A stretch of DNA of 64,000 nt, from positions 744,001-808,000 of the forward strand of contig CAWFGV010000011.1 in NCBI GenBank assembly GCA_963815445.1, written 5' to 3'. This document shows, one piece after another, positions 15,041-25,284 of this stretch. A model generated the notes under the pieces. That model ran no database searches. It was not told where the DNA came from and saw only the letters and a list, made by a program, of their open reading frames with translations. Numbering within the stretch: the stretch's first letter is position 1; every line of letters starts with the position of its first letter. The DNA comes from JANLYC01 sp963815445. GTDB lineage: Bacteria > Actinomycetota > Actinomycetes > Propionibacteriales > Nocardioidaceae. Both the position numbers and the translations under genes were made by a program.

Positions 15041-15784
15041 ATGGCGGCACTGAGCCTGACACTGGTCCGGCACGGCGAGAGCGAGGCGAACGTCGCCGCT
15101 GCCATCGCCCACGATGACGGGGCCGAGGTCATCGACGTTCCTGCCCGGGACGCCGATGTTGCCCTGTCACCGGCTGGTGTCGCGCAGGCACAGGCGTGGG
15201 GACGAGCACTGGCGGCTGGCACCTCGGACTCGTGGACAAGGTTCGACTCGCTTTGGTGCTCGCCCTTCCGTCGGGCCCGCCAAACGGCGCAGGTGGCCTT
15301 CGAGACCGCTGGTATCGCGATGTCGAATCATGTGGACGAACGACTCCGCGACCGAGACCTCGGACAGCTTGACACGCTCACCGCCGCCGGCGTCCGTGCG
15401 CGCCATGCTGACGAGGCCGCGCGCCGACGTTGGCTGGGCAAGTTCTATCACCGGCCGGCCGGTGGGGAGTCGTGGGTCGACGTCATTGCGAGGGTCCGCA
15501 GCCTGTTGCGAGACATCGACGATCGCGAAGGCGGGAACCATGTGCTGGTCGTTTGCCACGACGTCGTGATCATGTCGATTCGGTACGTGTGTGAGGAACT
15601 GAGCGAGGACGTCGTGCTCGACATCGCGCGCGGAAACCCGGTGCGCAACTGTTCGCTCACACGTTTGGTGCGCGACGCCGATGGGCAATGGACTCTCGAC
15701 ATGTACAACGATGTGGCCCATCTGGAGCGACACGGAGCGCCGGTGACGAAGCATCCGGGGGAGCGTCATGAGCATGCGGGCTGA
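15041..15784 (+). CDS. Histidine phosphatase family protein (phosphoglycerate mutase-like)
   Basis: 247 residues with the ATG at 15041 (an upstream ATG at 15014 adds nine non-conserved residues). LTLVRHGESEANV at the N-terminus holds the phospho-accepting His in RHGE; CSPFRRARQTAQ, a Glu/Asp-rich RLRDRDLG and the second catalytic His in LVVCHDVV match the family. Members act on small phosphates or phosphoproteins. Its last 17 bases overlap the NAD(P)HX dehydratase gene, so the two are co-translated and may serve metabolite repair together (inference). Confidence 0.88.
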   Translation: MAALSLTLVRHGESEANVAAAIAHDDGAEVIDVPARDADVALSPAGVAQAQAWGRALAAGTSDSWTRFDSLWCSPFRRARQTAQVAFETAGIAMSNHVDERLRDRDLGQLDTLTAAGVRARHADEAARRRWLGKFYHRPAGGESWVDVIARVRSLLRDIDDREGGNHVLVVCHDVVIMSIRYVCEELSEDVVLDIARGNPVRNCSLTRLVRDADGQWTLDMYNDVAHLERHGAPVTKHPGERHEHAG

Positions 15785-16640
15785 CCCACTGACACCTGAG
15801 GTGCTGAGGAGCTGGCCGCTACCTCAGAACTCGGACTCCAAGTACGCCCGCGGTCAGTTGCTCGTCGTCGGAGGCGCTCGAGCAACGCCGGGCGCGGTCA
15901 TGCTGGCTGCCCTCGCGGCCTTGCGCGTGGGGGGCGGGCGCCTCTCGCTCGGAGTAGCGAGCTCGGTCGCTGTACCCCTCGCAGTTGCCATCCCGGAGGC
16001 CGGCGTCATCGGACTGAGCGAGACTCCGCGAGGTTCGGTCGCGGGGCAAGTCGACGAACTGGCGCAGGAGATTTCATCCGCCGACGCCGTGCTCGTGGGG
16101 CCAGGCCTCGACGACCGTGAGGAAACCGCTGGCCTTGTGCAGGCCATCATCGATCAAGTCGCGCCGGACGCGCGTGTCCTCCTGGATGCCGACGCCCTGA
16201 TCGCGCTGCGCGACATCGGGCCTATCGACCTGGCGGGTCGACTAGTGCTGACGCCCAACCTCGGCGAAGCGGCGGCCCTGCTTCGGTGCGGCGTGGAGGA
16301 TGTCGAGGCAAGGCGCGTGGAGGAGGTCTCAGCCGAGATCGCCTCGCGCTACCAGGCAGTGGTCACGCTGCAGGGGTCCGTGGCCGACGCTGCCGGCGAG
16401 GTTCGCCGGGTAGCGACGGGCCACGGCGGCTTGGCGACCTCGGGCAGCGGAGATGTCCTCGCCGGAGCGATCACCGGGCTGCTCGGACGGGGTGCCGATA
16501 CCGATCAGGCAGCTGCGTGGGGAAGCTACATCCACGCAGCTGCCGGTGACCGCCTCGCAGCCCGCGTCGGTCCTACCGGCTTCCTCGCTCGCGAGCTTCT
16601 CGACGAGCTACCGCGCGTGCTGGTCGAGCTCACCGCGTAG
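15768..16640 (+). CDS. nnrD: ADP-dependent NAD(P)H-hydrate dehydratase
   Basis: 290 residues, YjeF C-terminal/ribokinase-like fold. The enzyme restores NAD(P)H from its hydrated, inactive form (NAD(P)HX) using ADP. Visible signatures: KYARGQLLVVGG, PGAVMLAALAALRVGGGR, VLVGPGLD, LDADAL, LTPNLGE, and the key HGGLATSGSGDVLAGAITGLL with the catalytic Asp. The N-terminal epimerase half (NnrE) is absent, so this is the stand-alone dehydratase form. The start could be the ATG at 15768 or 15774. It overlaps the upstream phosphatase gene. Confidence 0.92.
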   Translation: MSMRADPLTPEVLRSWPLPQNSDSKYARGQLLVVGGARATPGAVMLAALAALRVGGGRLSLGVASSVAVPLAVAIPEAGVIGLSETPRGSVAGQVDELAQEISSADAVLVGPGLDDREETAGLVQAIIDQVAPDARVLLDADALIALRDIGPIDLAGRLVLTPNLGEAAALLRCGVEDVEARRVEEVSAEIASRYQAVVTLQGSVADAAGEVRRVATGHGGLATSGSGDVLAGAITGLLGRGADTDQAAAWGSYIHAAAGDRLAARVGPTGFLARELLDELPRVLVELTA

Positions 16641-16726
16641 CCGCCTTCATGCCCCGCGCGGTGCTCCGACGCAGGGGGCAAGAACGATCAAGCGGCGAAA
16701 AGTCGGGGCGCGATACGGTCGAGGAC

Positions 16727-17251
16727 ATGTTCGAGACAGCGGAAGAACTGGTTGCCCTGCAGGCGCTCCTCGATCGTTCGCACGCGGGTGCGACGGAGCA
16801 CTTGCAGTCGATCATCAACGACGATCGCGTGCTGTCCGCCCGGGACCTGGTCGCGTTGCTCACTGGGATGAAGGTGCTCTCCGTGGCGACTGTCACGGCC
16901 GCGGGGGAGCCACGCATCAGCGCGCTGGACGGTCACTTCCTGCACGGAACCTGGTCGTTCTCCACCAGCGGCACAGCCCTGAAGGCTCGGCACATGAGGG
17001 CACGTCCGGCGGTCAGTGTGGCCCATGTCGACGGTGAAGAGCTGGCCGTGTTCAGCCACGGCCACGTCGCGGAGATGACCGATGAGGATGCGGACTGGAC
17101 ACCGACGTTGGAGCACTGGAGCCGGCACTACGGCAGTTCTCCGCTGGACTGGGGTGACGACATCCGGCTCTACCGGTACACCGCCACGTGGATGGTCGGT
17201 TACGCCTTCAAGCGAGCCGAGCTGCTCGAGCAGCGCGGTGTCGCGAGCTGA
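16727..17251 (+). CDS. Pyridoxamine 5'-phosphate oxidase-fold (flavin/split-barrel) protein
   Basis: 174 residues with the ATG at 16727. An N-terminal helical region (about 1-40) precedes a split-barrel domain with MKVLSVATVTAAGEPRISALDGHF, then LKARHMRARPAVSVAHV. This pattern is that of PPOX-like proteins that bind FMN or F420 and act as oxidases or reductases, often in actinobacterial redox chemistry. The C-terminus ATWMVGYAFKRAELLEQ is typical of a subset. Substrate unknown. A longer frame from 16649 has an Arg-rich start that looks non-coding. Confidence 0.8.
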   Translation: MFETAEELVALQALLDRSHAGATEHLQSIINDDRVLSARDLVALLTGMKVLSVATVTAAGEPRISALDGHFLHGTWSFSTSGTALKARHMRARPAVSVAHVDGEELAVFSHGHVAEMTDEDADWTPTLEHWSRHYGSSPLDWGDDIRLYRYTATWMVGYAFKRAELLEQRGVAS

Positions 17252-17306
17252 CGCCGGGGCGAAAACTGTTCGACACGATCGGTGCGGCTCCGTCAGGCTG
17301 CCAGCG

Positions 17307-18062
17307 ATGAGCAGCAGCGACGTGTGGACCGACGATACGGCCAAGCACTATGACTCGAGCAGCGCGGAGATGTTCACGCCGGAGGTTCTCGACCCTGCGG
17401 TCGACTTCTTGGCGCGGCTGGCAGCTGCAGGGCCGGCGCTCGAGTTCGCCATCGGTACCGGCCGCGTCGCCATTCCACTGCTTGCCAGGGGCGTTCCGGT
17501 CACCGGGGTCGAGCTGTCTGCGCCGATGGTGACCCAGCTGCGGCGGAAGGTCGACGAGAACACGTTGCCCGTCGTGATCGGCGACATGGCCACGACGAGG
17601 GTTCCTGGGGAGTTCTCGCTCGTCTACGTGGCATGGAACAGTATCTCCAACCTCCGCACCCAAGCCGAGCAGGTCGAGTGCTTCCGCAATGCCGCGCGAC
17701 ATCTCCGTCCGGGCGGCCGGTTCGTCATCGAGCTGTGGGTGCCACCCATCCGCCGTATGCCGCCGGGGCAGTCCGCCGTGCCGATGCACATCGGCGCGGG
17801 ACATCTTCTGTTCGACACCTACGACCTGACCACGCAGCAGTGCACGTCGCACCACTACCGGCGTGAGTCCGACGGCTCCACCCGGTACAGCGCGGGGAAC
17901 TTCCGGTACATCTGGCCGGCTGAGTGCGACCTGATGGCGCAGCTCGCCGGCCTGGAGCTCGAGGACCGTTTCGCCGACTGGGCGGGCGCAGTGTTCACCC
18001 CCGACAGCGAGAGCCATGTCTCGGTCTGGCGCAAGCCGCTGTCACGCATCAGGAACCGGTGA
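17307..18062 (+). CDS. Class I SAM-dependent methyltransferase
   Basis: 251 residues, ATG at 17307. PALEFAIGTGRVAIPLLARG (about 45-64) is motif I, the SAM-binding glycine loop. GVELSAPMV is the acidic end of strand 2, and VYVAWNSISNL with FVIELW gives the later strands. The C-terminal half has many aromatic residues (HHYRRES, FRYIWPAECD), likely the substrate lid. The last 14 bases overlap the convergent GNAT gene. Substrate unknown. Confidence 0.86.
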   Translation: MSSSDVWTDDTAKHYDSSSAEMFTPEVLDPAVDFLARLAAAGPALEFAIGTGRVAIPLLARGVPVTGVELSAPMVTQLRRKVDENTLPVVIGDMATTRVPGEFSLVYVAWNSISNLRTQAEQVECFRNAARHLRPGGRFVIELWVPPIRRMPPGQSAVPMHIGAGHLLFDTYDLTTQQCTSHHYRRESDGSTRYSAGNFRYIWPAECDLMAQLAGLELEDRFADWAGAVFTPDSESHVSVWRKPLSRIRNR

Positions 18063-18543
18063 CGGCGGAGAACCGACGTCGGTATCCAACGAGAACCGGG
18101 TAGGGCGGAAAGGTCGTCCGCGTTCGCTCGCCGGTCGGCTGCCAGCCCAGCTTCTCGTAGAACCGCCGCGCACGGTGATTGGCCTCGAAGACGCGCAGCC
18201 GGAAGTCGGATACCTCGCCTGCAAAGGACTGCGCACAGTCTTCGAGGACGGCATCGTGCAGTCGTTGAGCCAGACCGGTGCCCCACGTGTCCAGGGCCGT
18301 ACCGAAGTGCAGCAGCTCGCGACCCCGCATTGCCGCAAAGCCGTTGACTTCTCCGTCCTCGCTGCTGACGTACGCACGAACCTCGGGATCGGCGATTTCG
18401 TCCAGCCAGCGGCGCCGCACCGTTTCGCGTGGGAACGGATGAACCTCCTGCGGGAAGATGTGGCCAAGCCCTGCAACTGCGCCGCGCTCCTGAACCTCCA
18501 AGAGGGCGTCGAGGTCACCAACGGCAAGGGCTCGAACAATCAC
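18049..18543 (-). CDS. GNAT family N-acetyltransferase
   Basis: 164 residues from a GTG at 18543; the longer frame to 18678 runs through the divergent AraC gene and is rejected. The start VIVRALAVGDLDALLEVQ is the usual beta1-alpha1 of GNAT. GTGLAQRLHDAVLEDC is the pyrophosphate-binding motif A. LRVFEANHRARRFYEKLGWQPTGE is motif B, very characteristic. Transfers acetyl from acetyl-CoA to an amine; the substrate cannot be read. Diverges from the AraC regulator. Confidence 0.88.
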   Translation of the reverse strand: MIVRALAVGDLDALLEVQERGAVAGLGHIFPQEVHPFPRETVRRRWLDEIADPEVRAYVSSEDGEVNGFAAMRGRELLHFGTALDTWGTGLAQRLHDAVLEDCAQSFAGEVSDFRLRVFEANHRARRFYEKLGWQPTGERTRTTFPPYPVLVGYRRRFSAVTGS

Positions 18544-18632
18544 GTTCCGAGCGTGGCCTGGCAGGGCACCCCGGGCAAGCGCGCCACGACCATCGAGTCG
18601 AGGAAACCCCGGGTCGACGTACGATCTGACAT

Positions 18633-19082
18633 GTGACCAGCAACCCCCCGTCCGAGCATCACCTGCGCGACCTCGCACGCCTGCGACGCGTCCGCGACCG
18701 GATCGATCGGGAGTACACCCAGCCCCTGGACGTCGAGGCGCTGGCCCGGGACGCCCACATGTCGGCCGGACACTTCAGCCGCGCATTCAAGGTCGCCTAC
18801 GGTGAGTCGCCGTACGCCTATCTGATGACCCGGCGTATCGAGCGAGCGATGGCGCTGCTTCGTCGTGGTGACCTCAGCGTCACCGAGGTGTGTTTCGCGG
18901 TCGGCTGCTCGTCGCTGGGCACTTTCAGCACTCGCTTCACGGAGCTGGTCGGTATGCCGCCCAGCGCCTACCGTCGCCAGGCGTCGCGCCCGAGGGCCGG
19001 GATGCCTTCGTGTCTCGCAAAACAGGTGACCAGACCGATCAGGAATCGAGAAGCGCCAGCCGCTGGGGCCTCATTAGCCTGA
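18633..19082 (+). CDS. AraC family transcriptional regulator (DNA-binding domain only)
   Basis: 149 residues from a GTG. It is essentially the double helix-turn-helix domain: LDVEALARDAHMSAGHFSRAFKVAYGESPYAYLMTRRIERAM (first HTH), then VTEVCFAVGCSSLGTFSTRFTELVGMPPSAYR (second HTH). It lacks a ligand domain, as in small AraC proteins paired with VOC genes. Four bases separate it from the downstream VOC gene. Direct repeats at 19505 and 19527, 22 bp apart, upstream of the DUF1059/UvrA-like pair are good candidate sites for it. Confidence 0.92.
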   Translation: MTSNPPSEHHLRDLARLRRVRDRIDREYTQPLDVEALARDAHMSAGHFSRAFKVAYGESPYAYLMTRRIERAMALLRRGDLSVTEVCFAVGCSSLGTFSTRFTELVGMPPSAYRRQASRPRAGMPSCLAKQVTRPIRNREAPAAGASLA

Positions 19083-19086
19083 TGCC

Positions 19087-19497
19087 ATGGATCTCATCAT
19101 TCACACGACCGTTCTCCCGTTCGACGATCCGGACGCATCGCTGGCCTTCTACCGCGACAACCTCGGTTTCGAGGTTCGCGGCGATGTCGGAAGCGGCCGG
19201 ATGCGCTGGATCACGGTCGGCCCCGCCGACCAGCCCGACACGTCCATCGTGCTGGTGCCGCCGGGCGCCGACCCTGGCATCACGGACGCCGAACGTCGCA
19301 CCATCGCGGAGATGATGGCCAAGGGCACGTACGGCTGGATCATGTTGGCCACCAAGGACCTCGACGGCGCCTTCGAGCGGCTGCAGGCCAACGACGCCGA
19401 CGTCGTCCAGGAGCCGACCGAACAGCCGTACGGCGTTCGCGACTGCGCGTTCCGCGATCCCGCGGGCAACATGGTCCGCATCCAACAGCTGCGTTGA
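19087..19497 (+). CDS. VOC (glyoxalase/bleomycin-resistance fold) protein
   Basis: 136 residues, two beta-alpha-beta-beta-beta repeats. MDLIIHTTVLPFDDPDASLAFYRDNLGFEVRGDV starts the first; GWIMLATKDLDGAFERL and GVRDCAFRDPAGNMVRIQQ are the second, with metal-ligand candidates near the start of repeat 1 and in the FRDPAGN segment. The family includes resistance proteins and isomerases. Directly follows the AraC gene; AraC-VOC pairs are common, often controlling a stress or drug response. Substrate unknown. Confidence 0.9.
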   Translation: MDLIIHTTVLPFDDPDASLAFYRDNLGFEVRGDVGSGRMRWITVGPADQPDTSIVLVPPGADPGITDAERRTIAEMMAKGTYGWIMLATKDLDGAFERLQANDADVVQEPTEQPYGVRDCAFRDPAGNMVRIQQLR

Positions 19498-19504
19498 ACT
19501 GACC

Positions 19505-19538
19505 TCCAGACTGCGCAGTGACAGAGTCCAGACTGCGC
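19505..19538 (+). promoter_or_regulatory. Two 12-bp direct repeats, 22 bp apart, upstream of the DUF1059/UvrA-like genes
   Basis: TCCAGACTGCGC at 19505-19516 and again at 19527-19538. The similarity continues downstream (AGTGACAG versus GCTGACTG). A 22-bp spacing is two helical turns, the normal arrangement of AraC-family sites. They lie about 35 bp before the DUF1059 start, so control by the AraC protein encoded 0.5 kb upstream is inferred. Confidence 0.55.
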
Positions 19539-19571
19539 GCTGACTGACCTTGAGAAGAGGAGCCCCGAGAG

Positions 19572-19808
19572 ATGAAGACCATGACCTGCAGGCAGTTGGG
19601 TGGAGCGTGTGATCTCCCGCTTCGAGGAGATAGTGCTGATGAGGTGATCAAGGCGCAGGACAAGCACCTCCGGGAGGCCGTCGCCTCGGGTGACGCCACG
19701 CACGAGGGGGCGCTGAAGGCGATGAAGGGCCGGTGGAAGCACCCCCTCAAGGGCATGGGCTGGTACAAGGACACCAAGCGGAACTTCGCGGCGCTTCCCG
19801 TCGACTGA
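19572..19808 (+). CDS. DUF1059 family small protein
   Basis: 78 residues. MKTMTCRQLGGACDLPLRG followed by DEVIKAQDKHLREAV and DATHEGALKAMKGRW is the DUF1059 pattern, with two Cys near the N-terminus that could bind metal. A ribosome site (AGAGGAG) lies upstream. The C-terminus is longer than the minimal family and ends YKDTKRNFAALPVD. Three bases separate it from the UvrA-like gene, so they are surely one transcript. Function unknown. Confidence 0.85.
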   Translation: MKTMTCRQLGGACDLPLRGDSADEVIKAQDKHLREAVASGDATHEGALKAMKGRWKHPLKGMGWYKDTKRNFAALPVD

Positions 19809-19811
19809 CCG

Positions 19812-22178
<2,367 letters not shown>

Positions 22179-22226
22179 CCGGATGAGTGCGTTTTGAGGT
22201 AGCAGTGAAATCATCTGCCGAGGAGC

Positions 22227-22835
22227 GTGCATCCACCGTCGGTAGCGGGGTACCTGCGCTCCATGTCTCCCGATTCGCACGCTTCGTCTCCCGATGCAAA
22301 GGCTCCGAGTCGCCGGGAGGTACCGTCCAAGGCGGCCGGGCTGCTTTACGGGCTTGGTTTCGGCGGCTTCATCGACGGCATCGTGCTCCATCAGCTCCTC
22401 CAGTGGCACCACATGGTGAGCAACGTCGAGGACTACCCCACGAACACTGTGGCAGGCCTCGAAGTCAACACCCTTGCCGACGGCTTCTTTCACGTAGCGA
22501 CGTGGCTGTTGGTCTTCGCCGGCTCGATCACCGCGATCAGGGCGTGGCGCAAAGGTCGCCTGGCCCCGAGTTGGTCGTTCCACTTTGGTCTCGTCCTGGC
22601 GGGGTGGGGAATCTTCAATGTGGTCGAGGGAGTGGTCGATCATCACATCTTGGGCATCCACCATGTCCGCGACGACTTGGGGGCGCCCTTGTCCTGGGAC
22701 ATCGGCTTCCTGGTGTTTGGCGCGCTTCTCATCGCCGGCGGCTGGATGTTGCACAAGCGCGGCGTGGTGGCTATGGAGCGCCGAGCCTTGTCGTGCGCCG
22801 CCTCCAACATCAACTCCAGTCCGCGGGAGCCCTGA
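22227..22835 (+). CDS. DUF2243 membrane protein
   Basis: 202 residues at most; the ATG at 22263 is an alternative start. After a polar N-terminus it has about four membrane helices. Family marks are GLGFGGFIDGIVLHQLLQWHHM, LADGFFHVATWLLVFAG, GWGIFNVVEGVVDHHILGIHHVRDD. The clustered His residues at the membrane face (HQ..QWHH, DHH..GIHH) suggest metal or heme binding, but no function is established. It is preceded by the UvrA-like gene and is followed by a 160-bp AT-containing gap before a convergent gene. Confidence 0.88.
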   Translation: MHPPSVAGYLRSMSPDSHASSPDAKAPSRREVPSKAAGLLYGLGFGGFIDGIVLHQLLQWHHMVSNVEDYPTNTVAGLEVNTLADGFFHVATWLLVFAGSITAIRAWRKGRLAPSWSFHFGLVLAGWGIFNVVEGVVDHHILGIHHVRDDLGAPLSWDIGFLVFGALLIAGGWMLHKRGVVAMERRALSCAASNINSSPREP

Positions 22836-22998
22836 CCGGCCGCGTTTCGCGAGCCTTGCTGCCGCCTATGCCCGCCTGAAAGTCTCGAGTAAACACTCCG
22901 CCGATAAGATATATTATGTCAATTACTGCGTGCGTGGGCATCACTGAATCAACCGCGCAGGCGACGTTCCACTACCCCGGCGCACCAGGGTTGGCGGT

Positions 22999-23709
22999 TC
23001 AATCCTTCTTCGCAGCAGACACGTCCACGCACACGATGCCTCTGTTGCCGTCCTGGTCGGCAATCACGGTGAGCGACGGCGCGTCGTTGTCATCGACGAC
23101 GGTCCCACCCGCGGCGACGGCGGCGGCGATTCGTTGCTCGGCCACCTCGGGCGCCACATAGACCTCGACGTGGAACCGCTGACGGGGAGCCTCGTGCTCG
23201 TCGACGTCCCCGAACCACAGGTTCGGTACCCGCCCCGTGGCGTCCCGGATTTCGTCGCTCGGCGACCCGTGACCCTGGGCCTCGGCGCTCCCGGTCAGCA
23301 AAGCGGCCCACACCGGGGCGATGGTCGCGGAGTGCGCCGTGTCGAGGCCGAGCTCGATGACGCTGACCGAGGCCGGGTCGGCGTCGACCTTGTGGTCGGC
23401 GGCGATCTCGGTGATTCGTCGCGCGAGGTCGACGTCCTGCTGGGTAACCCATTCGACGACGTGTTCGGTGCCCTCGTCGTCGCGGTAGATGGCGTCGCTG
23501 CTGACCAGCTTGAGGTCGACGTACCCATTGCCGATCGACACGCTCGGGTAGTGCGCGAGCGCGTCCCCCGCCTGGCCCACCGCAGCGACGAACCGTGCGC
23601 TGGTGCCGAAGTCATCGACCACGTATCGGGCGTGCAGTCCCTGGGCCAGCTTGCGCCAGTCAGCCAGCTCGGCCGCCGCGATCTGTTCGCCTTTCAGCAT
23701 GTCCATCAT
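22999..23709 (-). CDS. Fusion: pterin-4a-carbinolamine dehydratase-like domain plus VOC domain
   Basis: 236 residues. Residues about 1-115 resemble pterin-4a-carbinolamine dehydratase (ADWRKLAQGLHARY, FVAAVGQAGDALAHYPSVSIGNGYVDLKL, QQDVDLARRITEIA), but the His-His-Pro catalytic motif reads H-Y-P, so activity may be altered. Residues about 125-233 are a VOC fold ending QRFHVEVYVAPEVAEQRI and VIADQDGNRGIVCVDV. This two-domain layout is seen in some actinobacterial proteins. Function unknown; it could bind a pterin-like ligand. Stands alone, convergent with the DUF2243 gene. Confidence 0.75.
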   Translation of the reverse strand: MMDMLKGEQIAAAELADWRKLAQGLHARYVVDDFGTSARFVAAVGQAGDALAHYPSVSIGNGYVDLKLVSSDAIYRDDEGTEHVVEWVTQQDVDLARRITEIAADHKVDADPASVSVIELGLDTAHSATIAPVWAALLTGSAEAQGHGSPSDEIRDATGRVPNLWFGDVDEHEAPRQRFHVEVYVAPEVAEQRIAAAVAAGGTVVDDNDAPSLTVIADQDGNRGIVCVDVSAAKKD

Positions 23710-23871
23710 CGGGACCCTAGCTGTGATTCAGCCGCAGTGCTCGTGCTCATGGCTTCGCCCGCATCCTCGCTCTGGTCGCGCGGGCCGGGCCTCCTCGCGG
23801 CTCCTCGTCCGGGGTGAGCTGGCGCCCGACACCGTCGACCAGCTGGGATTGGATCACCCTAGACTCCCCTG

Positions 23872-24426
23872 ATGCCACGTCTGATCCACGTCAACGGCCC
23901 GCCCGGCATCGGCAAGTCGACACTGGCCCGCTGGTACGTCGATGAGCGATCCGGCGTGCTGAACCTCGACATCGACCAGCTGCGCCCCCTGATCGGTGGT
24001 TGGCGTGGTGACTTCGCCGCTTCCGGCGCGCTGGTTCGGCCGCTCGCCACCGCCATGGCGCGCACCCACCTCGAGGCCGGTCACGACGTCGTCATGCCCC
24101 AGTACCTGGGGCGGGTCGATGAAATCGTCAAGTTCGCGATGGCTGCGCAGCAGTCCGACGCCTCGTTCGTCGAGATCGTGCTGATGGACGACAGGGACGC
24201 CGCCATCGAGCGCTTCTCGATCCGGGGCGAGGGCTCTGACCTGCCGTGGCACGCTGATGTGCGACAGGTCGTCGAGGGGAACGGTGGCATCGAGCTTCTC
24301 GCGCGTATGTATGACGACCTGACCGCTGTCATGACCGAACGTCCCCACGTTCGCGTCGTCCATACCCAGCACGGGCTCATCGACCAGGCGTACGCCGACC
24401 TGGTCGCTGCGGTTGACCGCGACTGA
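23872..24426 (+). CDS. P-loop kinase-like ATPase (AAA family, small)
   Basis: 184 residues. Walker A GPPGIGKST at 9-17, then NLDIDQLRPLIGGW with an acidic pair, and HEAGHDVVMPQYLGR-like strand (EAGHDVVMPQYLG). The layout is that of small-molecule kinases such as gluconate or chloramphenicol phosphotransferase-like proteins. The C-terminus is short and acidic. Monocistronic between a convergent/divergent neighbour pair. Substrate unknown. Confidence 0.78.
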   Translation: MPRLIHVNGPPGIGKSTLARWYVDERSGVLNLDIDQLRPLIGGWRGDFAASGALVRPLATAMARTHLEAGHDVVMPQYLGRVDEIVKFAMAAQQSDASFVEIVLMDDRDAAIERFSIRGEGSDLPWHADVRQVVEGNGGIELLARMYDDLTAVMTERPHVRVVHTQHGLIDQAYADLVAAVDRD

Positions 24427-24431
24427 TCGGA

Positions 24432-24944
24432 TCAGGCCACCCGCGCGAGCAGGCCCGTGTCGACGTCGTACAGGAAGCCGCCCACCAGAGCGGAGGCACG
24501 GATCAGCGGGTGCGAGCGCACCCGGATCACGTCCTCGCGCAACGTGGCCGGCTGGTCGACGATCACTCCGACGGTCATCCAGGACGCGTCCTGACCACTG
24601 GCCTCACCTAGTCGGCGCAGCATGTCCTGTTCGCTGGACGAGGCCATCGCACACCGGGTGTGCTGCACGATCATGATGCGCTCGACGCTGAGCAGGTTGA
24701 CGCCGACGACCAGCGCGACCAGCGCCTGGTCGGTCACGCGGCCACCCGGATTACGCAGGATCTTGGCGTCCCCCGGCTCGAGGCCGATCATCCGCAGCGG
24801 ATCGATCCTGGAGTCCATGCAGGTCACCATCGCCACACCGGCGTGGGCGACGCCGTCAAAATCCGACAGCTCGAACGTCTCGGCGAACGTCCGGTTGGCA
24901 CTGAGCAGGTCGTCGAACGCATCGGCCGGATCGGGTTCCGTCAC
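24432..24944 (-). CDS. Beta-class carbonic anhydrase
   Basis: 170 residues from the GTG at 24944. Interconverts CO2 and bicarbonate with zinc. Zinc ligands are visible in CMDSRID (Cys plus the Asp-Arg dyad) and in HTRCAM (His and Cys), spaced as in the family; ILRNPGGRVTDQALVAL is the conserved segment between them. The short length fits the small actinobacterial subgroup. A longer frame reaching 25190 runs into the palindrome region and lacks conservation. Converges with the P-loop kinase gene, 5 bases apart. Confidence 0.9.
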   Translation of the reverse strand: MTEPDPADAFDDLLSANRTFAETFELSDFDGVAHAGVAMVTCMDSRIDPLRMIGLEPGDAKILRNPGGRVTDQALVALVVGVNLLSVERIMIVQHTRCAMASSSEQDMLRRLGEASGQDASWMTVGVIVDQPATLREDVIRVRSHPLIRASALVGGFLYDVDTGLLARVA

Positions 24945-25284
24945 GGCGGTCAACCTATCGCGCGGCAGTGCAGGTCCCGCCGCGGGGAGAAGGCGCACCA
25001 CTCCCCCGTCTGACCAGAAAGCGACAGATCGGACATCGGGCTGCTCCTCGCGAGCTCTGTCATGGCCCCTTCGGGAGCCATGCGGTTGACACCCGAGGCA
25101 TCCTGGTGGGCGGTGGTGCGGCATCGTGTCCCCGTGACAGTCTGCCGACACTCCGAGAGGATCGGGCTGACTCTGATGTCCGCGTGACACAGTGGCACAG
25201 ATGTCTGCATGACACCGGGCGACGGCATCATGGAGCTGCCCGAGTCAAGCCCGCCGGCGGCTCACAGCGAATGAAGAGGGGAAT
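24945..25284. other. Divergent intergenic region between carbonic anhydrase and P450 genes
   Basis: No supported gene in this 340-bp stretch. It must carry the promoters for both divergent genes. Its right half holds three copies of a TGTC-N5-GACA palindrome (25127, 25177, 25202; listed separately) and a related GTCtgccGAC at 25140. The left half is ordinary GC-rich sequence in which I see no strong sigma-A boxes. Confidence 0.5.
25127..25214. promoter_or_regulatory. Three TGTC-N5-GACA palindromes upstream of the P450 gene
   Basis: TGTCCCCGTGACA at 25127-25139, TGTCCGCGTGACA at 25177-25189 and TGTCTGCATGACA at 25202-25214. The starts are 50 and 25 bp apart, so they may lie in a fixed helical register. 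Copies two and three share 14 of 16 bases over GATGTCYGCRTGACAC. They lie 70-160 bp before the P450 start: a likely operator array for an unidentified dimeric regulator. Confidence 0.6.

Noticed and set aside
22916..23161. Possible small gene starting at an AT-rich ATG (GATAAGATATATTATG)
   Set aside because: The AT-rich start is striking, but the frame overlaps the antisense of the VOC-fusion gene and ends in low-quality Ser/Thr-rich sequence; I kept only the note.
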